From: UBA11540 sp045531755
GTDB taxonomy: Bacteria > Bacillota > Clostridia > Oscillospirales > Ruminococcaceae
Length of the DNA: 12,102 nt
NCBI GenBank assembly: GCA_045531755.1
Contig: JAZSEP010000115.1
Location: forward strand, 1 to 12,102
Reading direction: 5' to 3'
The stretch's first letter is position 1. Each line of letters opens with the position of its first letter. The notes beneath the pieces are model-generated. The model worked only from the letters and a program-made list of their open reading frames with translations, was not told the DNA's origin and did not search any database. Below are positions 6,396-12,102 of the stretch, one piece after another. A program made the position numbers and the translations under genes.

Positions 6396-8528
6396 TCATG
6401 TATTGTAATAGTCATACCAATCATCAGTTTCCATTGATTCAAATATTCTTTCGTAAAATTCTAATAATAATCTATATATCTCCTCCGCCCACTCTCTCAA
6501 AGGCAATTCATCAGCATCTTCTCCAAGAATCGCCTTCCAAAACTCAAGGAGAAACTCCACAAAATATGAACCGCCAATCTTACTTTTTTCGGTTTTCTGA
6601 AGCACTTGGGTATCCTCATAAGCAGTTAAATACAGCGTTTTTCCAGACAACATATATTCTAAATCAATTGACTCTTCTTCCGGCAAGTTTATAGAAATTG
6701 TCTTGCCATACATACACCATATAAATTCTTGTGAAAAACCCGTTTCAGTTTTTATGGTACCTGTGCCGTCTGAATTAAAGTCTATTTCACCATATTCACC
6801 ATCAATAGTAGCTCCCCAAATTCCGACTATTTTCTCCACAGGAATAGAATTAAGGAATTTTATTTTTCCATTTAACTCTTTTACTTTTCGAGGATAGTAA
6901 TCGGAAGAATCACACTCAACCGCATCGGCGGCGAGGTACAAGCTTTTTAGCATCTCATCAATTTTGCCGATATTTTTGTGTTCGCTTTCCCACAAGTTAG
7001 AGTAGGCGTATCTGGAAGATAGCAACGTCAACATCGCCGAGAGTCTTATTTCTTCTAATGACTCGGTTGTATAATCAATGTTGCTTGTCTTCGTTAAGTA
7101 GGCATCGAATGCTTCTGCAGTTATATTATCGAAAGCATACAAAAGTGACGAGTTGTGCACCGTTTCAAGTTCATCAATAACGGCGAGTTTCGCAATCGAA
7201 TGAGCTAAAGTGTAAACAGGAAACGCATTTTTAAAAGCTTCTTTTGGCAATTCTATAGAAACAATTTCCACAAATCGTGTTTCGACAGCCGGAAGAAATC
7301 TTTCTTCAATATTTCTGCTGTATAGTCCCTGAATCTTAGAGGCGGCAATATGAGCCGGAGAATTGTCTTCATAACGACCATATACTACACCCAGCATTTT
7401 TCTATGGTCATCTACTTGATTGATAAGAGTATTATGATAATCTAACAGTTTTACGGCACCCGACAACATATCAAAATACGTCACCGAATCAGAGTCGGGA
7501 ATTTCTTCAAAAATAAAATATGAATCCGGATACAACTCTTTGGCAACCCCAACGTAGTCCATCGTCTTTTTATTACTTTCTAAAACCTTAAGAGCAGTTT
7601 CAACATTCTTCAAGACAGTGTATGTATCTTCTATCGATTGAACGTGGGGTGTGTTTTTAGAATCATATTGAGATAGAAACGCAGTATCTTCGGTAAGAAG
7701 GGCTTTAAAAACCTCTTGATAATCCGCGATTTCGCCGAGCGTGCTGATGAAAGGAAGACGATCAAATCGAAAATCAGCGACAGTATCAACAACCCAACCT
7801 GCAGCACTAACAAACTCAGATGCAACCATATCAGAATCAGCCCTGAATGTTACAGAGCCTATATTTGTGTCATAAAGTGCCTGAGAAAAGGAAATATAGT
7901 TAGGCGCGATGTAGATAATTCCATCTTCACTTATTGAAATTTTGGCATTCATAAAAGGCAAAAGTTCGGCAACCGAAAGATACAACTCATCTTTGTATAT
8001 TAAATGACTACTGAAGTCTCCCGACAAGACGGAAACCGAGTTATTCGTTTCACTCCTATTGTACTCAATAGCTTTTGTTCGATCTCTATAAATCTCTATC
8101 AAACTATCAATCAGAGTTTCTTTTTCGTATTCGGAGATGACCGCTACAGAATCCTTGATCCACTCACAATACTCAGAAATATCATCAAACCAAGAATTGT
8201 TATTTTCATAGTAACGAACATCGTATGACGTTCCATCCTGTGCAATCCAAATTCTTTTTGCAAATCTCTCATTTTTGTCTTGATCCGGATAATAAAACTT
8301 ATAATAGCCATCCTCTTCGGCACATTTCATAAGTCCAAAATACGTCAACCACGATACAGGAGCATACGCCTGTTCATCATCTATCAAAACAGTTTCAGTG
8401 ATAGAAACGCCATCAAAAACTACTAAAACTTCTTTTTCAAACAAAGCAGATTCCTTTGATTGAGCACCAATCGGCAAAGTAATAAGAAATGCTATAACTA
8501 AGATTATGGATACTAATCGTCTTTTCAT
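6396..8528 (-). CDS. Secreted 710-residue protein with copper-amine-oxidase-N-like and lipocalin-like segments
   Basis: I do not recognise this protein as a whole. It has a signal peptide (MKRR, hydrophobic 6-20, likely cleavage near GAQS 21-24), so it acts outside the membrane. Residues about 35-80 and 173-208 have the look of split copper-amine-oxidase N-terminal repeats: a short beta strand, YxDDxxYAPVSWL or IYKDELYLSVAELL, then a Gly/Asp turn and strand. About 225-560 are mostly helical, with no catalytic motif I can name. About 566-645 look like a small lipocalin-like beta domain (VGIWGAT, GEIDFNSDGTGTI, FIWCMYGKTISI). The tail (655-710) is helical, acidic and aromatic, ending DDWYDYYNT, with no LPXTG or other anchor. 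The ribosome site GGGGG lies inside the upstream gene and only one base separates the stop of that gene from this ATG, so translation is probably coupled. It is AT-richer than the flanking core genes. Confidence 0.88.
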   Translation of the reverse strand: MKRRLVSIILVIAFLITLPIGAQSKESALFEKEVLVVFDGVSITETVLIDDEQAYAPVSWLTYFGLMKCAEEDGYYKFYYPDQDKNERFAKRIWIAQDGTSYDVRYYENNNSWFDDISEYCEWIKDSVAVISEYEKETLIDSLIEIYRDRTKAIEYNRSETNNSVSVLSGDFSSHLIYKDELYLSVAELLPFMNAKISISEDGIIYIAPNYISFSQALYDTNIGSVTFRADSDMVASEFVSAAGWVVDTVADFRFDRLPFISTLGEIADYQEVFKALLTEDTAFLSQYDSKNTPHVQSIEDTYTVLKNVETALKVLESNKKTMDYVGVAKELYPDSYFIFEEIPDSDSVTYFDMLSGAVKLLDYHNTLINQVDDHRKMLGVVYGRYEDNSPAHIAASKIQGLYSRNIEERFLPAVETRFVEIVSIELPKEAFKNAFPVYTLAHSIAKLAVIDELETVHNSSLLYAFDNITAEAFDAYLTKTSNIDYTTESLEEIRLSAMLTLLSSRYAYSNLWESEHKNIGKIDEMLKSLYLAADAVECDSSDYYPRKVKELNGKIKFLNSIPVEKIVGIWGATIDGEYGEIDFNSDGTGTIKTETGFSQEFIWCMYGKTISINLPEEESIDLEYMLSGKTLYLTAYEDTQVLQKTEKSKIGGSYFVEFLLEFWKAILGEDADELPLREWAEEIYRLLLEFYERIFESMETDDWYDYYNT

Positions 8529-8529
8529 C

Positions 8530-9051
8530 TTATTTTTCCCCCACTAAGCCCATCAAGTATTCCTGTAGCAATCTATATGTACCACCATAATAAGCATCAA
8601 CAAAATCTGATGTTAGTATTGGAGTCCACTTACCGCCTTTTTTCTCACAAACCAACGTCACCTCGGTTTCAACTATCTGTGCTTTTTCCAATTCCCTCAA
8701 CACATATTCCTCAACGTTGTCTGTTGTGAGTTTTTTTTCATTTTCTTCTATTTTCTTTACCGCTGAATATACATCAGGAGCAAACACTTTGAATTTTGCA
8801 GCAAAAGAGTTCCAACCTCTGTTCACTGAAATCAATTCGTATCCGTTTCTGTCCTCTATAAAAGTTATCATAGCAGGAGTTTCTTCATTTTCAATCAACT
8901 GAGCAGGAGCTGCCATTATTTCATCTAATTGTTCGACGATCTGCTTTTTGCAAAAATTAGGTTCAATTACAAAAATATATACCGCAATTAGACTAATTAT
9001 AGCAACCACTATTGCTCCAATTATAAGAATCTTTTTCATTGCTTTTTTCAT
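8530..9051 (-). CDS. Membrane-anchored extracytoplasmic protein, unknown
   Basis: An unrecognised 173-residue protein. MKKAMKK is followed by one hydrophobic segment (8-28) and then a soluble, mixed alpha/beta part, so it should be anchored by its N-terminus with about 140 residues outside. No lipobox is present; Cys34 is too far past the segment. Visible stretches include ITFIEDRNGYELISVNRGW (about 62-80) and a charged helix at about 96-125. AAAGGAG about 7 bases upstream supports the first ATG over the one at codon 5. A strong promoter precedes it and the 710-residue secreted protein follows after one base, so the two form one operon and probably work at the same surface. No enzyme or binding motif is seen, and a function is not assigned. 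Confidence 0.83.
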   Translation of the reverse strand: MKKAMKKILIIGAIVVAIISLIAVYIFVIEPNFCKKQIVEQLDEIMAAPAQLIENEETPAMITFIEDRNGYELISVNRGWNSFAAKFKVFAPDVYSAVKKIEENEKKLTTDNVEEYVLRELEKAQIVETEVTLVCEKKGGKWTPILTSDFVDAYYGGTYRLLQEYLMGLVGEK

Positions 9052-9108
9052 AAAATAGCTCCTTTGCGGGAAATAAATTAATTTACTAAAAATGCAAAAT
9101 ACGCATAT

Positions 9109-9137
9109 ATTTTAACATATTTTGCCTTTATTTTCAA
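9109..9137 (-). promoter_or_regulatory. Sigma-A promoter of the secreted-protein operon
   Basis: On the minus strand TTGAAA (9137-9132), a 17-base spacer and TAAAAT (9114-9109) are close to consensus. Transcription would start near 9102, about 50 bases before the ATG at 9051. Confidence 0.68.
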
Positions 9138-9170
9138 TAAGTTTACGTTATTTTTCACAGCAGAACTATC

Positions 9171-9210
9171 AACGAGAACCGCCCTTTCAAACTCAAGGGC
9201 GGTTCTCGTT
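9171..9210. terminator. 16-bp perfect hairpin after the beta-CASP nuclease gene
   Basis: Arms 9171-9186 and 9195-9210 pair perfectly over 16 bases, with an eight-base loop. It lies 60 bases past the nuclease stop. On the minus strand no T-run follows, so it may be a 3'-end stabilising hairpin or a weak terminator; on the plus strand it is followed by TTATTTTG but no plus-strand gene precedes it. Confidence 0.65.
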
Positions 9211-9269
9211 ATTTTGTAACAACATTTCTACCACCGGTACTCATCGTTTTAACGCGACGGTGTTGGGTT

Positions 9270-10868
9270 CTATCTTATCCATTTGTCGTGTAGATTTAGA
9301 ATCTGGTCGGTGAATTTTGCGAGGTCCTTGTTGGTGCCGTCTTTGTTTGCGCGAACGGCAGAAAGAAGCTTATTATACGCTGCCACAAGCTTTTCGTAGG
9401 CGGTGTTCTTTTTGTTTTCAAAAGCTTCCTTCGTGCGCGGTATCGGCTGTGTTTCTACTATCCATCGGTTCTCGGCAAGGTCAAACACCGAGCCCGAGGA
9501 CGGCATTTCGGTTTTGAAGCCTGTTTTCTCCTCAACCTTTGGCGCGAAGAGCTTCATCGCATCATCGTCGCCGTGAACAAGGAACACCCTCGACACGTCG
9601 TTTTCAAAGGCGGATACCCAATCCAAAAGTCCGTTTTGGTCGGCGTGCGAGGACATCGCGGACATAGTTTCGATGTGTGCCCGTACGGTTATCTCCTCTC
9701 CAAAGATTTTAACGGTCTTTTCCCCGTCCAAAAGCACTCTGCCGAGTGTTCCGTTTGCCTGATAGCCTGCAAAAACAACGGTGCTTTCCGCTCTCCAGAG
9801 GTTGTGCTTTAAATGATGGCGTATTCTGCCTGCGTCGCACATTCCCGATGCCGAGATTATCACCTTGGGGGTCTTGTCGAAGTTTATCGCCTTGGATTCA
9901 TCCGAGGTCACTGACAGCTTCAGTCCCGAAAAATCTATGGGGTTTATTCCCTTTTCTACAAGGGTGCGTGTTTCGTCATCGTAACATTCCAAAAGGTTTT
10001 CCCTGAAAACGTGGGTAGCCTCGACAGCGAGGGGGCTATCTACGTATACGGGGAAATTGTCGTGTCCCTTTACAAGTCCGTCGGCTTTGATTTTGCGGAT
10101 AAAGTACAGAAGCTCCTGCGTTCTGCCTACTGCAAATGCAGGGAGAAGCACGTTTCCGCCTCTGTCGAGGGTGGTTTGAATTATCCGAGTGAGCTCTTCT
10201 ACGTGGTCGGTGACTCTTTCGTGATTTCGGTCGCCATAGGTAGACTCCATCACAACGTAGTCGGCGTTATTTATATACTGCGGATTTCTTATCAGCGGTT
10301 TGTCGTAGTTTCCTATATCGCCCGAGAAAACTATCGTCTTTTTCACGCCGTTTTCTTCAAGGTGGATTTCAGCGCTTGCAGAACCCAAAAGGTGTCCTGC
10401 GTCTATGAATTTAACCGAGAAGCCGTCGGCAAGCTCTACCGTCTGTCCGTAGGGCACGCTTCTGAAATTTTCGAGTGCGACAAGCGCGTCGTTCACGTCA
10501 TAGACAGGCTCGACAGGCTTTTTGCCCGCTCTGAGCGCCTTTTTGCTCTTGTATTCCGCTTCGCTTTCCTGAATGAAGGCGCTGTCACGAAGCATTATGT
10601 TAGCGAGTGCTTCGGTAGCCTCGGTGCACAAAACCGTGCCTGTGAAGCCGTTTTTGAATGCTAACGGTATCATTCCCGCATGGTCAATGTGTGCGTGGGT
10701 GAGAATGATATAATCCAAGTCAATGTATTTTATCGGCATCGGAGCGTTTTCAAACGGGTTTTGTCCCTGCTCCATTCCCATATCTATTGCGACCTTTATT
10801 CCGCAAGCCTCTAACAGATGTAACGAGCCCGTGACCTCACGGTCTGCTCCTATAAACGTCAGTTTCAT
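9270..10868 (-). CDS. Beta-CASP/RMMBL metallo-beta-lactamase ribonuclease-like protein
   Basis: A 532-residue zinc-dependent hydrolase of the CPSF73/Ysh1-like group, expected to cut or degrade RNA in the cytoplasm. The metallo-beta-lactamase motifs are complete: HAHIDHAG (58-65; His58, His60, Asp62, His63), DAGHLLGSA with His159, and FSGDIG with Asp184. The beta-CASP insert has motif A (MESTYGDR, Glu208), LLPAFAVGRTQELL (241-254) and a motif-B region SGMCDAGRIRHHL (341-353). The RMMBL domain has IETMSAMSSHADQ with His408 (399-411) and VHGDDDAM (431-438). After the RMMBL a charged helical tail of about 60 residues (473-532) is present. It lacks the S1-like layout of RNase J, so it is not rnjA or rnjB. 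AAAGGAGG is 7 bases before ATG. It has its own promoter and appears monocistronic. The natural RNA substrate is not indicated. Confidence 0.93.
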   Translation of the reverse strand: MKLTFIGADREVTGSLHLLEACGIKVAIDMGMEQGQNPFENAPMPIKYIDLDYIILTHAHIDHAGMIPLAFKNGFTGTVLCTEATEALANIMLRDSAFIQESEAEYKSKKALRAGKKPVEPVYDVNDALVALENFRSVPYGQTVELADGFSVKFIDAGHLLGSASAEIHLEENGVKKTIVFSGDIGNYDKPLIRNPQYINNADYVVMESTYGDRNHERVTDHVEELTRIIQTTLDRGGNVLLPAFAVGRTQELLYFIRKIKADGLVKGHDNFPVYVDSPLAVEATHVFRENLLECYDDETRTLVEKGINPIDFSGLKLSVTSDESKAINFDKTPKVIISASGMCDAGRIRHHLKHNLWRAESTVVFAGYQANGTLGRVLLDGEKTVKIFGEEITVRAHIETMSAMSSHADQNGLLDWVSAFENDVSRVFLVHGDDDAMKLFAPKVEEKTGFKTEMPSSGSVFDLAENRWIVETQPIPRTKEAFENKKNTAYEKLVAAYNKLLSAVRANKDGTNKDLAKFTDQILNLHDKWIR

Positions 10869-10891
10869 ACCGTCGCCTCCTTTATATTTAT

Positions 10892-10920
10892 ATTATAAGC
10901 CTGTTTGAACACTTTTTCCA
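10892..10920 (-). promoter_or_regulatory. Sigma-A promoter of the beta-CASP nuclease gene
   Basis: On the minus strand TGGAAA (10920-10915), a 17-base spacer and a perfect TATAAT (10897-10892) precede AAAGGAGG and the ATG at 10868. Confidence 0.65.
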
Positions 10921-10940
10921 TATATATTTTGTAAACAAAT

Positions 10941-10978
10941 GAAAAAAGTAAGGCTCGAGGCTTTGTGCCTCGAGCCTT
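10941..10978 (-). terminator. Rho-independent terminator of the former GGGtGRT gene
   Basis: A perfect 12-bp stem (AAGGCTCGAGGC at 10950-10961 with its complement at 10967-10978) and a five-base loop are followed on the minus strand by ACTTTTTTC. It begins 18 bases past the stop codon of the truncated gene, so the 3' end of that old transcription unit is intact. Confidence 0.9.
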
Positions 10979-10995
10979 GAAGTTATTGTCTGAAC

Positions 10996-11151
10996 TTATT
11001 TATTAAGTGCTTCGTTTACTGCAACTGCGCATGCAACTGTCATACCAACCATGGGGTTGTTACCTGCGCCGATGAGACCCATCATCTCAACGCATATTGA
11101 ACCAGTAGATAAAACAACTCCACAAATATAGCCCGAAAGTCTTTGTAAAAC
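10996..11151 (-). pseudogene. 3' remnant of a GGGtGRT-family gene
   Basis: A frame of 51 codons with no proper start ends at TAA 10998-10996. From about codon 7 the translation reads GYICGVVLSTGS, then VEMMGLIGAGNNPMVGMTVA and a short tail ending EALNK. I recognise this as the conserved C-terminus of the GGGtGRT proteins, membrane-associated proteins of about 330 residues found in anaerobes; the identification is from memory of the family. Upstream the similarity stops near 11137 and an in-frame TAG lies at 11154-11152, so about 85-90% of the gene is missing. The remaining codons are not decayed and the terminator is intact, which suggests a recent break. It may be a displaced 3' end beside an inserted element, a deletion, or an assembly join. 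Confidence 0.75.
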
Positions 11152-11263
11152 CTAATCTTTAAACGTCAAATCAAATACACCAAACACATCGTTTTAAGTT
11201 TCCTTAAACGCATTATAACGTGTTTTGAGATGTTTGTAAGCGGTCTAAACAAAAACTTTATGT
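11152..11263. other. AT-rich non-coding junction
   Basis: This stretch separates the GGGtGRT remnant from the XRE regulator gene. No reading frame with a family resemblance is seen on either strand. It holds a promoter-like pair (11212-11240) and a small hairpin (TTTAAG, TTTC loop, CTTAAA at 11193-11208) just downstream of it. It is markedly more AT-rich than the remnant to its left and is the likely break point. No tRNA or clear attachment repeat is visible. Confidence 0.6.
11212..11240 (-). promoter_or_regulatory. Promoter-like sequence reading into the GGGtGRT remnant
   Basis: On the minus strand CTTACA (11240-11235), 17 bases and a perfect TATAAT (11217-11212) could start a transcript near 11204. 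With the terminator at 10941-10978 this defines a unit of about 260 bases with no complete gene. Confidence 0.4.
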
Positions 11264-11461
11264 TTAAATAAAATCACAAATATCATGAAGATTGCAATTT
11301 AACACTGTACATATTTTCATGAGAACTTCCATTCCGACCGCCTGATCCTTGCCCAATTTTGCAAGTGTTACAGTTGAGATTCCCGCTTTTTGTCTCAAAT
11401 CGGTTTTAGACATTTCCAAGTCTATCATCTTTTTCCATAGTTTTTTATACGACATCTTCAT
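11264..11461 (-). CDS. XRE/Cro-type helix-turn-helix regulator
   Basis: A 65-residue single-domain DNA-binding protein of the HTH_26-like Cro/C1 group. The helix-turn-helix is SKTDLRQKAGISTVTLAKL (about 18-36) and the C-terminus MEVLMKICTVLNCNLHDICDF is typical of this short family, which often sits in mobile or accessory clusters. The ATG overlaps the TGA of the upstream gene by four bases (ATGA), so translation is probably coupled and the MKMSYKK start is preferred over the internal methionine at codon 3. As the second gene of the unit it could repress its own operon or nearby genes; no operator is identified. No terminator is evident right after the stop. Confidence 0.9.
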   Translation of the reverse strand: MKMSYKKLWKKMIDLEMSKTDLRQKAGISTVTLAKLGKDQAVGMEVLMKICTVLNCNLHDICDFI

Positions 11462-11862
11462 ATGCTGTATTCTTCCCCTTCTTCGTACTTTACATCTGCA
11501 TATTTTTTGATAAATGCATTAAATATAGAGGAAGTATCGCCATTCAAAGCCCATGGAAATGCGGTGCAAAATTTTTCCAAACATCGTTTAGCCAATATCG
11601 TATTATTTTGATAATCATATATAAAAAACAATATTAATAACAATTGCTCCTTGCTCATGTCTTTTTCATATTCTTTAAATGTAAACGATTCTATTTGTTC
11701 TTGAACAATATTTGGAAGTGCCCCAAATGATTTGTACAAATTATAGGTTTTGAAAATATTGTTTACGGTGCAGTTTTTATACAACATCAAGAAAGTCTTA
11801 TTGTATTTTATTATCGGTTGTCTCTGATTGCAAGAATCCATACACAGATTCGAAAAAAACAT
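11458..11862 (-). CDS. Unknown small protein coupled to the XRE regulator
   Basis: A 134-codon frame I do not recognise. It has no signal peptide or membrane helix; about 45-115 look helical (for example QEQIESFTFKEYEKDMSKEQLLLILFF, positions 54-80, cited in part: SKEQLLLILFF), and the end is acidic, EEGEEYSI. It overlaps the XRE gene by four bases, so the two probably form a pair, with a toxin-antitoxin-like or other regulated function possible but not shown. The start is doubtful. The AAAGGAG Shine-Dalgarno is about 13 bases from this ATG (11862) but 9 bases from an ATG at 11866 in another frame, which opens MNVFFESVYGF and stops after 22 codons. A run of seven T lies right after both starts, so loss of one T would join that better start to this frame. 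An internal Met at codon 26 is another option. Confidence 0.6.
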   Translation of the reverse strand: MFFSNLCMDSCNQRQPIIKYNKTFLMLYKNCTVNNIFKTYNLYKSFGALPNIVQEQIESFTFKEYEKDMSKEQLLLILFFIYDYQNNTILAKRCLEKFCTAFPWALNGDTSSIFNAFIKKYADVKYEEGEEYSI

Positions 11863-11891
11863 TCATTTTGTTATGCTCCTTTGATTTGATT

Positions 11892-11921
11892 AAAGGGCTG
11901 GGAATTGTTCCCCAGCCCTTT
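11892..11921 (-). terminator. Hairpin terminator after the LRR protein gene
   Basis: An 11-bp perfect stem (AAAGGGCTGGG at 11892-11902, complement at 11911-11921) with an eight-base loop lies 16 bases past the LRR stop codon. The minus-strand tail is short (the stem ends in CCCTTT, then AATC), so termination may be partial. The ribosome site of the next gene starts only about 10 bases later and no separate promoter is obvious, so the downstream pair may depend on read-through. Confidence 0.75.
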
Positions 11922-11936
11922 TGGTTAGTGCTTTGA

Positions 11937-12102
11937 TTAGTTGTATTTTACTGTAGCAGTGCAATTATAAAACGCATTGGAATACACTTTATTTTGCGCT
12001 GCAGAATTGAGAGTAATACTCGTCAAATTCTTGCAGTTGTAAAATGCATTAGCCGAAACACCAGTTGCATTCGTTATCGTTACAGTTCTCAACGAGGAAG
12101 GA
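11937..12102 (-). CDS. BspA-type leucine-rich-repeat protein, C-terminal end (runs off window)
   Basis: The last 54 codons and the TAA (11939-11937) of a gene entering from the right edge. The translation shows LRR_5/BspA-type repeats, with the unit NAFYNC occurring twice: SANAFYNCKNLTSITL and SNAFYNCTATVKYN. Such proteins are usually exported surface proteins of gut anaerobes that bind host or bacterial partners; that is family knowledge. The protein ends directly after a repeat with no LPXTG, membrane segment or cell-wall-binding domain, so any anchor must be N-terminal or internal, outside the window. The same hairpin that ends this gene lies ahead of the XRE pair. Confidence 0.85.
   Translation of the reverse strand, partial: PSSLRTVTITNATGVSANAFYNCKNLTSITLNSAAQNKVYSNAFYNCTATVKYN

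Noticed and set aside
10011..10664. Long plus-strand open frame of 217 codons
   Set aside because: It lies wholly inside the beta-CASP nuclease gene on the other strand, whose motifs are complete; it has no family resemblance.
10950..11264. Integration site or tRNA at the break
   Set aside because: No cloverleaf or direct repeat could be found within the window and no integrase is present here; the break itself is reported instead.

Overview
The window looks like chromosomal DNA from an anaerobic Clostridia-type Firmicute, probably a gut Oscillospirales-like or related lineage. The reasons are AGGAGG-type ribosome binding sites, sigma-A promoters with 17-base spacers, rho-independent terminators after most transcription units, and a typical gene set: pgi, a sporulation/vegetative D,D-carboxypeptidase, an HPr-like protein, mtaB, a beta-CASP nuclease, a GGGtGRT remnant and a BspA-type LRR protein. 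The lineage is inferred, not shown. No rRNA, tRNA, CRISPR array or transposase is visible.

Left part (1-4027, all minus strand). The window opens inside an unrecognised proline-rich coiled-coil protein (start codon at 463). Upstream of it lie a terminator and a two-gene unit: glucose-6-phosphate isomerase (pgi) followed by a small P-loop NTPase. Next comes a secreted D-alanyl-D-alanine carboxypeptidase, then a short HPr-like protein that keeps the regulatory-serine region but has no active-site histidine. The coiled-coil gene and the carboxypeptidase gene both carry a sigma-E-like promoter pattern (GCATATC, 14-15 bases, CATATA).

Middle (4096-6383, plus strand). A promoter divergent from the HPr-like gene drives mtaB (tRNA t6A37 methylthiotransferase) and, 14 bases later, an aldose 1-epimerase-family protein. 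An 18-bp perfect hairpin ends this unit and also the converging unit.

Accessory-looking block (6396-9210, minus strand). One strong promoter drives two genes of exported, unrecognised proteins: a 173-residue membrane-anchored protein and a 710-residue secreted protein with copper-amine-oxidase-N-like segments and a C-terminal lipocalin-like beta domain. They are one base apart and AT-richer than their neighbours. They are the best candidate here for an undescribed system.

Right part (9270-12102, minus strand). A complete beta-CASP/RMMBL metallo-beta-lactamase ribonuclease with its own promoter is followed by a remnant of a GGGtGRT gene: the last ~45 codons and a good terminator remain, while the 5' part is missing. 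Beyond the break the DNA is AT-rich: an XRE-type regulator overlapping an unknown 134-codon gene by 4 bases, then the C-terminus of a BspA-like LRR surface protein running off the edge. This looks like the junction of acquired or rearranged DNA with the core chromosome.
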